A DNA stretch of 64,000 bases. Origin: Phycisphaerae bacterium (lineage in GTDB: Bacteria > Planctomycetota > Phycisphaerae > Phycisphaerales > SM1A02). Both the position numbers and the translations under genes were made by a program. Of the stretch, positions 1 to 11,100 are shown in pieces. Within the stretch, counting starts at the first letter, position 1. Each line of letters begins with the position of its first letter. The notes beneath the pieces are model-generated. The model worked only from the letters and a program-made list of their open reading frames with translations, did not search any database and was not told the origin of the DNA. The stretch is taken from assembly GCA_016873335.1 (NCBI GenBank), contig VGXN01000004.1:1-64000 (forward strand), written 5' to 3'.

Positions 1-2
1 CA

Positions 3-1391
3 AGTGCCGGTCCGGGCGAGATCACACAGATCGCAGAGGAGGCGGCACAGCAGCGCGATCTTGCGCTACCGCTGCAAGCAGAGGCATCGACGGCGGAGTC
101 GACTGCGGCAATCCAGCAGTCGCTCCTCCGCATCCGAACGACAGAAGCGGTTGGGGCGGCACGGCGCGTCGACGCCATCGAGCGTGCGGTCGATTCGCTC
201 ACGCGCTTGGGATCGTCGCGCGAGCGCACGGCGCGGTCGTCGGCGGAGATGTCTGCGGAGATCGAGAGTCGCATTGCCGAACTCCTGAATGCTGCTGATC
301 CGGAGGCAGACGCGGGGCTCACCGGCTGCGCGGAACGCGCACAGCAGGATCTGGACAACGCCCGAAGTGCATCGCAACTGATCGGCGCACAGGCGAGCGT
401 CTCATTCCAGATTCAGGCCGCGATCGCGCGGTCCTTTCTCAGCAAGGGGCAGTCCGAGTTTCAGCATGCACTGCTTCTTCATGCGCTTGCTGAGAGTGCT
501 GCACTGAGCAAGAACTCTGGGGAGTATGAAGCCAAGGCGAATGCCTGGCTCGCGAAGGCGCAGGCGTCGACCCAGTCTGCACTGGAGGCGTACACGGAAC
601 TGCAGACGATGCTGTCGTCGGGCGGCGAGTCTGATGCGAAGCGCGCTCTTGGAGAGACCGTGACGCGCGCCCTGCAGTCCATCACCAAACCGACCTTTGA
701 AGTCTCCGCTGCCGCTGCAACGGTCAAGGTGGCGGAGGCGGATACATCGGACGAATCATCGGGAGATGCCGAGTCGCCGACTCTGGATACCGCTCCTTCA
801 TCCGGTCCACCCTTTGAGACCGCGGAGGCGTTGGCGGCGTTCCTGAGTGATCCGAACAAGGATCCAGCGGCGATGGCGGCGATCGATGAGTTCACGGTCG
901 CAGAAACGAACGAAGGTCGGCAGATCGCGAACATCTTGATCGCCCCGATGCGCTCGATGGGAGCGCTGCAAGTCGCGATGCGCGACAAGTTCGGAAGCGC
1001 CGACCTTGGCGCCATGAAGGCAGCCCTCGGCGGTGGTGGGCAGGTGAGCGTGGTCGAGGCGACTGATTCTGCCGCGACACTCGAGATCCGCTCCCAAATG
1101 GGTGCGCTCGCGATGCAGGCAACTCGGACGGACAGCGGGTGGAAGTTGGACATGGACGCCACGAACTCGGCAATGCCTGATCAAGTCCGCATGCAGTTGA
1201 CCGCTGCACAGGCGATCATCGGGCCCCTGCTCGGTGCGATGGACTCGGTACGGCAGAAGGTCGAGTCAGGAGAGATCACGACCGCCCCACAAGTGCAAGC
1301 TGCCCTGGGCATGGCCATGCAGCGGGCGATGGGTGGGATGCGTGGCGGACCGCCGCGCGGCGCGGGTGCTGATGACGCGCAGGAACCCTGA
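3..1391 (+). CDS. hypothetical protein, 5'-truncated by the window edge
   Basis: Frame stays open from position 3 through the listed ORF 207..1391; no recognisable family; Ala/Ser/Gln-rich helical N-terminal part and Gly/Met/Arg-rich C-terminus. Confidence 0.6.
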   Translation, partial: SAGPGEITQIAEEAAQQRDLALPLQAEASTAESTAAIQQSLLRIRTTEAVGAARRVDAIERAVDSLTRLGSSRERTARSSAEMSAEIESRIAELLNAADPEADAGLTGCAERAQQDLDNARSASQLIGAQASVSFQIQAAIARSFLSKGQSEFQHALLLHALAESAALSKNSGEYEAKANAWLAKAQASTQSALEAYTELQTMLSSGGESDAKRALGETVTRALQSITKPTFEVSAAAATVKVAEADTSDESSGDAESPTLDTAPSSGPPFETAEALAAFLSDPNKDPAAMAAIDEFTVAETNEGRQIANILIAPMRSMGALQVAMRDKFGSADLGAMKAALGGGGQVSVVEATDSAATLEIRSQMGALAMQATRTDSGWKLDMDATNSAMPDQVRMQLTAAQAIIGPLLGAMDSVRQKVESGEITTAPQVQAALGMAMQRAMGGMRGGPPRGAGADDAQEP

Positions 1392-1413
1392 CGCGCGTTC
1401 ACCTGCCCAAGAG

Positions 1414-2502
1414 TCATCGAGTCATTTCGAGCACTGTTTTCGCGGCGTGCCTCACCTGCGGATCGTCTCCTTCGTCCGCCGCGATGGACTCCAAGTCGCG
1501 GCGAAGCGGGTGCTGCGGATTCTGCCGGAGCACGTCAAGTGCACACCACACGGCATTTCGCCTTGCCTGCGGGGCATGGACGCGCGTCAGGGCACTCGCA
1601 CCCATCGCTGCACGCCGCGAACCCTGATCCCACTGCAGGACATTCCGCAGCGAGAATGCGGCGGATCGGCCATCCCACGCTTGATCCACCCCCATCCGCC
1701 GCGACCGCCTCGTCGGTTGGTTGTGCGGACACACCTCCTGACAGATGTCGCATCCGAACAGCCAATCTCCAACCTTCGAAGCGACTTCGGACTCTGGCAA
1801 CGACCGCTGTTCGATGGTGACGGTCGTGATGCAGCGCGATGCATCCACACTCCAAGGTGAAATCGCCGCGGTTGGACACGCATCAATGCAGCGGGTGCAG
1901 GTTCCGCATGGATCCGTGGCATCCTCCCGAACCGTCGGTTGAAGCCGAGCCGTCGTGAAGTAGGAGGCAAGAACGGTCCACGAGCCAAGCCCATCGGTGA
2001 TGAGCAGCGTGTTCTTTCCGATGCGTCCGATGCCAGCACGTTCAGCCAACTCACGCTCGGGGACTGGTTCGATATCGCAGCACACCTTTCCGCGCGTGCC
2101 AGGCAGCGCAGCCTCCAGTTCCCGCTGCAGCGTGCGCAGCCGCCGCTTCATCACGCGGTGGTAATCGGCGCCGCGGGCATAGCGCGCAACACGACCGAGA
2201 GCAGCCGCACTGCCAACATCCGCGCTCGCCGATCTCGCATCAGGTCGACCATCGTGGTACCTCGCCGCGGCGATGAGCACACTCTGCGTTCCAGGGACGA
2301 TGCGCGCAGGATCGACGCGGACATCGATGTGCGCCTGCATCCAGTCCATCGGTCCGTGCCGCCCACCGTCCAGCCACGCGCGCAGTTCCCCGCTTCGCTT
2401 GCTCGGCGACGCGTCGCAGACTCCGGCAGCCGCAAAGCCAAGTTCGCGTGTCCGTGCCAAACACCACGCCGTGCACGCCGCTGGGTCTGCTGATGTCAGC
2501 AC
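1414..2502 (-). CDS. queG: epoxyqueuosine reductase QueG
   Basis: Two ferredoxin-type Cys clusters (DPCGTCTRCIDACPTAAI; FGCDICQEVCPHNQP), RYARGADYH and GRIGKNTLLI motifs. Start set to GTG at 2502 (VLTSADP) with upstream GGAG; longer ORF overlaps hpnE. Confidence 0.93.
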   Translation of the reverse strand: MLTSADPAACTAWCLARTRELGFAAAGVCDASPSKRSGELRAWLDGGRHGPMDWMQAHIDVRVDPARIVPGTQSVLIAAARYHDGRPDARSASADVGSAAALGRVARYARGADYHRVMKRRLRTLQRELEAALPGTRGKVCCDIEPVPERELAERAGIGRIGKNTLLITDGLGSWTVLASYFTTARLQPTVREDATDPCGTCTRCIDACPTAAISPWSVDASRCITTVTIEQRSLPESEVASKVGDWLFGCDICQEVCPHNQPTRRSRRMGVDQAWDGRSAAFSLRNVLQWDQGSRRAAMGASALTRVHAPQARRNAVWCALDVLRQNPQHPLRRDLESIAADEGDDPQVRHAAKTVLEMTR

Positions 2503-2524
2503 GGTGCCGTTCTCCTCCTCGCCT

Positions 2525-3934
2525 TCAGAGCCCGAGCCAGCGCGCAAGCGGCGCCGCAGGAACATCGGGGACGAGCGCATCATCGAACCGATCGCCTTCT
2601 CTGCCGCATACCGCCGCGGACGCGAGGTAGCCGCTGCGAACGGCCCCCTCCATGGTCGCTGGCCAACCCGTCGCGCACCAGTCACCGGCGAGGAACAGGT
2701 TCTCCACACCGCCGCGAACGCCGTCGCGGCGTGCCTTCGGTCGCAGCGCATCGATCCCCGGCACACCTGCAAAGGTTGCGCGCTTCTCCTTCACCGCCCG
2801 AAACGTGACGGGCTGCAGCCCGCGCGCCCGAGGAAGCGCCCAGTGCACATCCTGCATCACACGGTCGACGATCGCCTGCTCATCAAGATCCATCCACGAA
2901 TCAGCGGCACTGATCACCGCATGCACACGGTGGCGTCCTTGGCCATCTGCATCCTTCCGAAACAGCCACTGCGTACCACGACCAGGCAAGACCAGATGCG
3001 GCGTCTCCATGATCGGCGCGTCAAACGCGAGATGCACACCGAGGATTGGGCTGAACGCGATCTCATCCAGACGCCCAAGCCGCGCATCAGAACGTACCAA
3101 GGTGCCAGAGCAGAGTTTCCCAAGGCGATCGGGGGGAACGGCGGCGATCACCGCCGACGCCTCGACCATGCCCTCATCGGTCACCACGCCGCTCACGCGA
3201 GTGCCATCGAATGAGATGGCGAGTGCGCTCACGCCAAGTCGCATCGCTCCCCCGCGCGACTCGATGAATTGCTGCGCCGGATCGTAAAGCTCCACCAGCG
3301 GTCGCACCGACAGCCCCATCACAGGGCTCCAGGAATCCTGCAGAAATCCCGCTTGAAACACATACATCGCAAGGGAGGCTTCCGTCCGGTCGCACGGCAG
3401 ATTGCATGCACTGATGATGACGGGCTCCCAGAAGTGTGACCGAGCCCGTTCCGTCTGCCGTGTGTCGTCGAGAAACGCACCGAACGACCGCCCCTTCCAG
3501 CGTTCACGACCCTCCCGCCCAAGACGAATGAGACGCCACATCGCACGGGCAACCGCGCGCTTGTCATCGGGCCCGAGGAACCGCATGCGCAGGAAGCTGT
3601 TCGTGAAATGCGCCGGTGCAGGGAACCGCCCTGGTGTCATCTCATCAGGATCGCCGGGTGGGTTCGCCCACCAGATGGTGCGGTGCCACTCAATCAGATC
3701 GAGTACACCGAGGCGACCGTACAGATCGAGCAGGTTCGTGCAACTGCCCATCAGCACATGCTGACAGTTGTCCAGCATCTCGCCACTGCGGGGGTCGATG
3801 AAACTCGTGGCCCGCCCGCCAAGCTTTCGCTTCGACTCGAGCAGCACGATGTCGCGTCCCGCCTCAGTCAGACGCACGGCAGCAGCGAGTCCGGCAAGAC
3901 CCCCACCCACGATGACGATCGGCGGTCCCATCAA
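2525..3934 (-). CDS. hpnE: hydroxysqualene dehydroxylase HpnE (FAD amine-oxidase-like)
   Basis: IVIVGGGLAGLAAAVRL dinucleotide fold, DNCQHVLMGSCTNLLDLYGRLG typical of HpnE; adjacent to hpnD/hpnC. Confidence 0.92.
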   Translation of the reverse strand: MMGPPIVIVGGGLAGLAAAVRLTEAGRDIVLLESKRKLGGRATSFIDPRSGEMLDNCQHVLMGSCTNLLDLYGRLGVLDLIEWHRTIWWANPPGDPDEMTPGRFPAPAHFTNSFLRMRFLGPDDKRAVARAMWRLIRLGREGRERWKGRSFGAFLDDTRQTERARSHFWEPVIISACNLPCDRTEASLAMYVFQAGFLQDSWSPVMGLSVRPLVELYDPAQQFIESRGGAMRLGVSALAISFDGTRVSGVVTDEGMVEASAVIAAVPPDRLGKLCSGTLVRSDARLGRLDEIAFSPILGVHLAFDAPIMETPHLVLPGRGTQWLFRKDADGQGRHRVHAVISAADSWMDLDEQAIVDRVMQDVHWALPRARGLQPVTFRAVKEKRATFAGVPGIDALRPKARRDGVRGGVENLFLAGDWCATGWPATMEGAVRSGYLASAAVCGREGDRFDDALVPDVPAAPLARWLGL

Positions 3935-4818
3935 CGCCCGCCCGCAAGCCGCGCACGAAGGATGACCAGCGCCTTCTGCAGGGTCGGCACCGAGACGCGC
4001 TGCCGCACAACGCGCTCAGGATCCGCTGCCATTCGCTCGAGCAGCGCGCGGTACATGCCCGTCAGTCCACGCAGCGTTGGGCGACAGGTTGGTTCAATCA
4101 TGGACTCAAGCGGCGCGCTCGCCTCGAATCGATCACGGGCGGATTCGATCATTCCCTCAAGCAGCGCAAGGCAACGCGGCGGATCCCGCCAGTGGAGCAG
4201 TCCATCGACATCGATGCCCGCACCATCGAAACGCTCCTGAGGGATGTACACGCGCCCCATCCGTGCATCCTCCGCGACATCACGGATCACATTCACCATC
4301 TGGAATGCGACCCCACGCTCGGATGCAAGAGCAAGTGCGTCGGGACTTTGGTATCCCCACACACGCACGCACACACGCCCGACGGAACTGGCGACCTGTT
4401 CGCAGTACTGGCGGAGTTCCACCTCATGCTGCAGCCGCTGCGGGCGGAGATCAGCGATCTGACCATCGATCATCGCCTCGAAGTCGGATGCGTCGAGCGG
4501 ATACGCACGCGCCACCGCGGCCAGCGCACGCCACAGGGATGTCGGCTCCGCCACCTCACCGCGAAGTGCGAGACGCGTGTGTGCGCGGAATGTCTGAATG
4601 GAGCGTGCGACATCGCTCCCCGCCGTTGCGCCATCGACAATATCGTCTGCCTCACGCATCCACGCATAGATCGCGTACATCGCCGAGCGCTGCGGCTCGG
4701 GGGTGAGGCGGAGCCCCCAGTAGAAGTTCGCAGCGCGTGCACGCGTCACTTCGCGGCAGTACTGGACCGCATCTCGGAGGTCCTCGTGCAAGAGCAGTGT
4801 CCCCGCAGTCGCACTCAT
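3931..4818 (-). CDS. hpnD: presqualene diphosphate synthase HpnD
   Basis: Squalene/phytoene synthase fold: AIYAWMREADDIVD, NVIRDVAEDARMGRVYIP. ATGA overlap with hpnC. Confidence 0.9.
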   Translation of the reverse strand: MSATAGTLLLHEDLRDAVQYCREVTRARAANFYWGLRLTPEPQRSAMYAIYAWMREADDIVDGATAGSDVARSIQTFRAHTRLALRGEVAEPTSLWRALAAVARAYPLDASDFEAMIDGQIADLRPQRLQHEVELRQYCEQVASSVGRVCVRVWGYQSPDALALASERGVAFQMVNVIRDVAEDARMGRVYIPQERFDGAGIDVDGLLHWRDPPRCLALLEGMIESARDRFEASAPLESMIEPTCRPTLRGLTGMYRALLERMAADPERVVRQRVSVPTLQKALVILRARLAGGR

Positions 4819-5795
4819 GCGGCGTACGTCTCCCTCCGCGCAGGTCGGCCCGCACGCGCGGCACTCCACCGCGCCTGCAGGAGGAGACGAACCTTGGTGA
4901 ATGCCGTCAACTTCGGGCGCGCAAGACACGTCTCGAAGTTCCATGACTCGATCAGATGCAGCGTCCGCATCCCGCCCTCACGGAACAGCCAAATCAGAGG
5001 TCGATGCGCGGGCTGCATTCGTGCGAGCAGTTCGCCGCCTGACTCGAAGAGCGGCCATGTCCGCTCGGACAGCGACCGAATCGTTGCTCGGTACTCGTTG
5101 AGGAAGCTCCGATCGGGCGCGAACCCGCGCTGACACGTCAAGGAGAGTCGCTCCGCAAAGAGTTCCCCCTGCCAAGACTCAGACGGCAGATAGATGCGTC
5201 CTCGCTCAAGCAGGTCGCGCCGTACATCCTGCCAGTGATTCACCAGTTGAAGGCCCGTGCAGATGGAGTCGCTCGCCGCGAGCGCAGCCTCATCGCGCGA
5301 CTCATCGAGCAACATGAGCACAATGCGTCCGACCGGATCCGCGCTGAGGCGGCAGTAGCCGATCAACTCATCCCATGTTGAGTACCGCGACACATGCTGG
5401 TCCATCTCGAAGGCTCGGATGAGATCGAGGAACGGCTTCCGTGGCATCGCATGCCTCGCCACAACCGGTGCGAGTGCCGTGAAGACGGGATGAAAGGAAC
5501 GCCCGCTGCCCATCGCTTCCGTGCCCTCGCGCCACCACGCAAGAAGCGCGCTCGCCTGCTCGGGCGAGCCGCATTCGTCGCCAAGGTCATCGGCGCAGCG
5601 GCAGAACGCGTACACGGCGGCAAAGTCATCCTGCAATGCGCGTGGGACGAATCCGCTCAGGACAGTGAAGTTCTCGCCGTGCCCGCGTGCGAGCCGCATG
5701 CACCACGCCTGCGCCTCGGGCAGTGCGCACGCGCAGTCCAACCCAGGCCCATAGCGCCCAAGTTCGAGCGTGCGGTCGGCCTTTGTCGATCCCAT
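4815..5795 (-). CDS. hpnC: hydroxysqualene synthase HpnC
   Basis: Squalene synthase motifs AVYAFCRCADDLGDE and NHWQDVRRDLLERGRIYLP; first gene of hpnCDE. Confidence 0.9.
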   Translation of the reverse strand: MGSTKADRTLELGRYGPGLDCACALPEAQAWCMRLARGHGENFTVLSGFVPRALQDDFAAVYAFCRCADDLGDECGSPEQASALLAWWREGTEAMGSGRSFHPVFTALAPVVARHAMPRKPFLDLIRAFEMDQHVSRYSTWDELIGYCRLSADPVGRIVLMLLDESRDEAALAASDSICTGLQLVNHWQDVRRDLLERGRIYLPSESWQGELFAERLSLTCQRGFAPDRSFLNEYRATIRSLSERTWPLFESGGELLARMQPAHRPLIWLFREGGMRTLHLIESWNFETCLARPKLTAFTKVRLLLQARWSAARAGRPARRETYAA

Positions 5796-5850
5796 GCCGA
5801 TCCAAGCGTACCGCGGAGTTCAGTGAAGGCTTGGATATGATCTGGGTCTG

Positions 5851-6921
5851 ATGAAGATCATTCTGGCGAATCCACGTGGCTTCTGTGCGGGCGTTTACAT
5901 GGCGATCGACGTGGTCGATCAACTTCTGGAACTCTGCCCCGACGAGCCGATCTTCGTCTACCACGAGATCGTGCACAACCGCCATGTCGTGCAGCGATTC
6001 CAGCGGCGTGGTGTGCGCTTCGTGGAATCGGTCGATGAAGTGCCTGATGGCTCGATTGTGGTCTTCAGCGCGCATGGCGTGAGTCCCGCCGTTCGTCAAT
6101 TGGCGCAGTCGAAGCGGCTGCTCTCGGTCGATGCGACGTGTCCACTCGTGACGAAGGTTCACGCGGAGGCGATTCGCTACGCGCGAAAGGGATTCCAGAT
6201 CCTGCTCGTCGGTCACCGCCACCATCAGGAAGTCGTCGGCACGCTCGGCGAGGCTCCCGAAGTGATGCAGGTGGTTGAAAGTCCTGCCGACATTCCATCG
6301 CTGAAGGTGAGTGATCCGGAGAAGCTCATCTATCTGACGCAGACGACCCTGTCGCTTGATGATGCGGGCGTCATCATCGATGCGCTCAAGCGCGCGTTCC
6401 CTCAGATCAAGGAGCCGCCTGCGAGCGACATCTGCTACGCGACGACGAACCGCCAGACGGCGGTGCGCGCCATCGCCCCCCAGTGCGACTTGGTGCTCGT
6501 GGTTGGCAGTTCGAACTCATCGAATTCCGTCCGTCTCACGGAGATCGCGATGAACATGGGTACCCCTGCGCGGCTGATCGATGACCGCAGCGAGTTGAAG
6601 CGCGAGTGGTTTGACGGGGTTCAGACACTCCTCGTGACCGCGGGCGCCAGCGCGCCCGAAGATCTTGTGCACGATCTCATCGAGGATCTCGTCCGCAGTT
6701 ATGGTGCTGAGGTCGAACAGCATGATGTGCGCCACGAGGAAGTGGAGTTCGGTCTCCCCGGCAGCCTGAAGTCTCTCATGCGTGAGCGTGGCGTCGATCC
6801 CGAAGGACGGCGCATCGTCCGTGGCGACGAGGGAAATCGACTGCGTGAGTGGTTCGGCGCACACAACATCCCATTCCGCATCGTCGACCTCACGGTGCAG
6901 GGCGTGGCGGTCGCACCTTGA
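5851..6921 (+). CDS. ispH: 4-hydroxy-3-methylbut-2-enyl diphosphate reductase
   Basis: ANPRGFCAGVYMAI, HEIVHN, DATCPLVTKVH, ATTNRQTAV, VGSSNSSNSVRL. Confidence 0.96.
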   Translation: MKIILANPRGFCAGVYMAIDVVDQLLELCPDEPIFVYHEIVHNRHVVQRFQRRGVRFVESVDEVPDGSIVVFSAHGVSPAVRQLAQSKRLLSVDATCPLVTKVHAEAIRYARKGFQILLVGHRHHQEVVGTLGEAPEVMQVVESPADIPSLKVSDPEKLIYLTQTTLSLDDAGVIIDALKRAFPQIKEPPASDICYATTNRQTAVRAIAPQCDLVLVVGSSNSSNSVRLTEIAMNMGTPARLIDDRSELKREWFDGVQTLLVTAGASAPEDLVHDLIEDLVRSYGAEVEQHDVRHEEVEFGLPGSLKSLMRERGVDPEGRRIVRGDEGNRLREWFGAHNIPFRIVDLTVQGVAVAP

Positions 6922-8129
6922 CCGACCAAGCCGAGGGACCTGAGCAACGCTCGCCAGCGGCAGGCGATGCTGCGCATTCGGCGGCGGGCACCAACGGCGA
7001 GCCAACGTCTTCGACCACGACCGACCGCGATGCGCCGCACTTCTTCGCCCTCCAACGCGATGCGCTTCGCGCGTGGTGCACCGAGCGTGGGATGCAGCGC
7101 CACACCTCCGATCAGATCTTGGACTGGGTCTACCGAAAGGCGTGCGCAGACCCGATGCAGATGACCAATCTGTCGAAGCGAAACCGCGAGCTGCTCGCAC
7201 AGTCGATGCGATTCACGACGGCGCGGAAGATCGACCACCGCATCGCTTCCGATGGAACGCAGAAACTGTTGATGGCCTGGGAACGCGGGACAGCCGACGC
7301 GGTCCCAGCCGTACTGCCCGTGCTGAACGCGACGCCCGTTGCATCCGGTCGGCAGACGGAGTGCGTGATGATCCCCGCGGACCCTCGGCGTACTGCATGC
7401 ATTTCAAGCCAACTCGGCTGCCCCGTGGGGTGCCGCTTCTGCGCGTCAGGGATCGGAGGTCTCGAGGGCAACCTCACCGCAGGCCAGATCATCGAACAGG
7501 TGTTTCATCTCTCCACACTCGATGCGGTCGAACGCATTTCGCATGTGGTGTTCATGGGGATGGGCGAGCCGCTCGCGAATCTCGGCGCAGTGTCGGATGC
7601 CATCCGAACCCTGCATGCCGAGTGGGGATTCGGCATCAGCGCCCGCCGAATCACGGTTTCGACGGTCGGATTGCCGACCGCCATCCGCCGCTTCTGTGAC
7701 TTCGAACTGCCGGTCACGCTCGCGCTCAGCCTGCATGCGCCGAACGATGAGATACGCCGCAACATCATCCCGTGGGCGGACTTCAGCACGATCGAAGAAC
7801 TGCTCGACGCCTGCGAGGAGTGGTTCCGCCGAACTGGGCGTGAAATCACGCTCGAGTACATCCTGCTCGGGGGGATCAATGACCGCGCCGAACACGCCGA
7901 AGAGTTGTCCGTACATGCGCGGCGCATCCACGCGAATGTCAATCTGATCCGCTACAACGAAGTGAGGGGGATGCCCTTTCAGCGTCCCAACTCCGACTGC
8001 GTGCTTCGCTTCCAGGAGGTCCTTCGCGAGCGTGGCGTGAACACGCACATCCGTGCCAGCCGTGGACGGGACATCGCGGCTGCGTGCGGACAGCTCCGAC
8101 ATGAGCACGCGACCGCTACCCCGCGCTGA
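6918..8129 (+). CDS. rlmN: 23S rRNA (adenine(2503)-C(2))-methyltransferase RlmN
   Basis: SSQLGCPVGCRFCASG radical SAM motif, VFMGMGEPL, LALSLHAPND, EYILLGGIND. Start uncertain (TTG at 6918 overlapping ispH stop proposed). Confidence 0.93.
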   Translation: MTDQAEGPEQRSPAAGDAAHSAAGTNGEPTSSTTTDRDAPHFFALQRDALRAWCTERGMQRHTSDQILDWVYRKACADPMQMTNLSKRNRELLAQSMRFTTARKIDHRIASDGTQKLLMAWERGTADAVPAVLPVLNATPVASGRQTECVMIPADPRRTACISSQLGCPVGCRFCASGIGGLEGNLTAGQIIEQVFHLSTLDAVERISHVVFMGMGEPLANLGAVSDAIRTLHAEWGFGISARRITVSTVGLPTAIRRFCDFELPVTLALSLHAPNDEIRRNIIPWADFSTIEELLDACEEWFRRTGREITLEYILLGGINDRAEHAEELSVHARRIHANVNLIRYNEVRGMPFQRPNSDCVLRFQEVLRERGVNTHIRASRGRDIAAACGQLRHEHATATPR

Positions 8130-11100
8130 CCGGTGCGACGACTGCCCCGCTCTCGACCGCAAGCTGGCGAACATCGACATCCGTCATCGCACGCACATGA
8201 CCCGCGAGGGCGCCGTCGTGCATGCGTCGAGCCCACGCAATCCAGAAGGCACTTCGATCAGGCTCTCGGGAAGCGCGCGTCAGCAGTTCGGACATCGTCT
8301 CACGAAGTGCACGGCTCTGGACCGTGCCACGAACCTGCAGCGGCACGAAGCGCCGCGTGACCCGCAGGATTCGGTCGGGCCAGTCACTCGAACGGAACTC
8401 GACGACCCAGCGATGCTCGCGGATGCGTGCCTCGAACCGATGCAGATAGCGGCGCCGAATCTCATCGCCTCGCGCGAGCCTCACGCCAAGCGTCTCGCGG
8501 ATCCTGTGGCTCTCATCCACGCTCGTGGTGAGCGTTCCGATGTACCACAGATCCCGAATCAGGAACGCCTCCGCGAGAGGCAGGATCGCAAGCCGAGGCA
8601 GTTCGAGCGTCGGATCGGCGCGGCAGAGATCCGTGATGATCTCGGCGTAGCGAAGCGCATAGTCAAGCCCCCCCCACATCTCGCATCGACGCATCGCAAC
8701 GGCAAAGTCCTGCAGCGCCTCATGCCCGTGACGCGTTGACAGCAGACCCGACAGCTGCTGCAGTGAAGCACCCACGCGCCGACGCATGCGTCGCGCCTGC
8801 GTGCGCTGCCGCCGACTGCCGATCTGCCGAGCTGCGGTCGCGACGCGCACAAGACGAAGCAAGGCACGCTGCCCCGATCCATCGGCATCGTCCACCACCG
8901 GGGCGAGCGTCGTCGAGGCGCGAGGCACGGTCCCCGTGGTCTGCAGCCCCGCAGCGATGCGCCGACCAAGTTGGATGCCCTCACGAACCGCCGCAATGCC
9001 CGATGCCTCGACCTGCGCGATGCCATGTTCGAAGGCCTCGACGGAGAGCGGGATCCAGCCGCGTTGGAACGCAATCCCAAGCGCGATCACATCCACAGGA
9101 CGATCCGTGAGGAATGTCGCGCGTGCCATCTCGGCGAGATCGAGCAACGCCGTGCGACTGGGATTGCATGTGGCCTCCACGGCCGACGCCAACCGCGCAG
9201 CAGCGCGTCGGCACTCGTCTGAGATCTGATCGTCGAGCGTTCCGCTGTTGGCAACCACGGCAGTGCGCAGCGGATCGGCAACTCGCAGACGCTGGTCGGT
9301 CGCGAGCGCGCGGATGGTCTCGAGCGGATCGATACCAATCACCAGATCCGCCTCGCCGTAGGGGATCTGCGTCGTGAACCGTTGCCCCCGTGTTCGCGGC
9401 GATGCATCCGACGCCTCCGAAACGGGCGCTTCCAATCTCGTGAACACCAACTGCGACCAGGCGCTCCTGCCCGGTCCAAGCGGCGTGCTGCGGTGCGTCC
9501 AGGACACGGCGAATCCCATGTGGCGTCCCGCTTCGGCGAGAAGATTGCCGATGACGCCGGGGGCGTCACCTCGGAATCCACCGAGGTGTACGCGCCACAC
9601 TCCCTGATCACCGTGGATCGGCTGCGGGACAGACAAGCGATCACCCGCGCGAAGTGCTTCAAGTCCTGGAGGCGGACGCGTCCGAATGATCTCCACCTGC
9701 TCAAGCAGTGACTCGAGCCGAAAGAAGACGCCGCGGGCACCCGGCACCAAGGACCGATCGACGAGCGGCTCGGGGCGCAGCGGATCGCTGCCGCGCAGGA
9801 GTCCACGCGCGATCTGTGCAGCCAGTCCCGGATCCCGCAGCTCGCAGGCATGGTCGGCGGGCAGGATGAACCGCTGAAAGCGCAGAAATCCATCGCGGTC
9901 GACTTCGCGCGCCGTCCGCTCAAGCGCGGCGACGTCGCGCCGCGGCGGCGGACCATCACGCGCAATCACCAGCGTCAGCGCATCAATCCCCGCTGCGGTC
10001 ACAAGCGCGTCACGGAGCGTTTCACTGTCGTTCACATCGAGTGCCACGACTCGAAGGCGCGGCTCGCCCTCGGCACCCACTGCGGCGCGCGCAAGTCGTT
10101 CAACATCCACTCGCTCCGTGGCGCCGAAGTCGAGCACCACAAGCACACGGCGCAAGCGCTCGACTGATGCATGCCGGAGGGCAAGAACGCCCTCGCGCAG
10201 AAAACGCTGCATGTGCCAACTCTCGACGACGCACGCAGTGGCTCCCGCGCGGACACCCTGTCGCCCACTCACCAGCGCAAAGGATTCCTCCCCCTCCTGC
10301 ATCCGCTCCTCGAGCAGTACGTCGGCATCATGGATCGCCGAGCGAAGCAGCCGCTCGGCCGACTCGACACCGATGTCCTCCCCGCGCCTTCGGACCTCAA
10401 GCGTCGCGATCGAAGCGGGGATGCGCGCGAGCTTGTCCTCCAGTTGGAGACCGGGGCGCATCTCATGAAGCAGACGGATCACACGGCGCGTCAGCAGGCT
10501 CGTGACGAGTGCATCATTGACGGCAAGCGGCTCCACATCGCCCGCTGCAGGTGGAAGCCGACTCCACCAGACGCGCGCGGCATTGCCGCCTGACGCCCGC
10601 AGCGACTCGGCAGCTGCCACGATCCGTGGCGCCATGGAACCAGGTCGCGCTTCAAACACCACCACGTGATGGCAGCGCTCCAGGATCCGACCCACTGCAG
10701 ATTCATCCAGCGGCTCAGGCGCGCCAATGCCCAGCACAGGAACACGCCCCGTCATGCCAAGCTCATCGAGCATGTGGCGCACGGACACGAGCGCCGGACC
10801 AATCGCAATGAATCCGTACTGCTCGCGTTCGCCCGGACTCGGCAAGTGCTCGACGCTGTTCAACTCCAGCACACGGATGATGCGCAGAGGATCCGCAGAC
10901 TCACCCGTACGCGCAAGACGTCGACGGCGCAGCCACGCATCATGGTCGACACGCGCCACATGGCGATTCGGCAGGATGTGCAGCGTTGCCGCCGAACGCA
11001 ACACCGATATGTGCGCCACCAGCACAGCCGGACGCCGTGTCGCACGAGTCAGGCGAAGTGCGACATCGCAGCCGCTGCGGAGGCCATCCACATCCACCGC

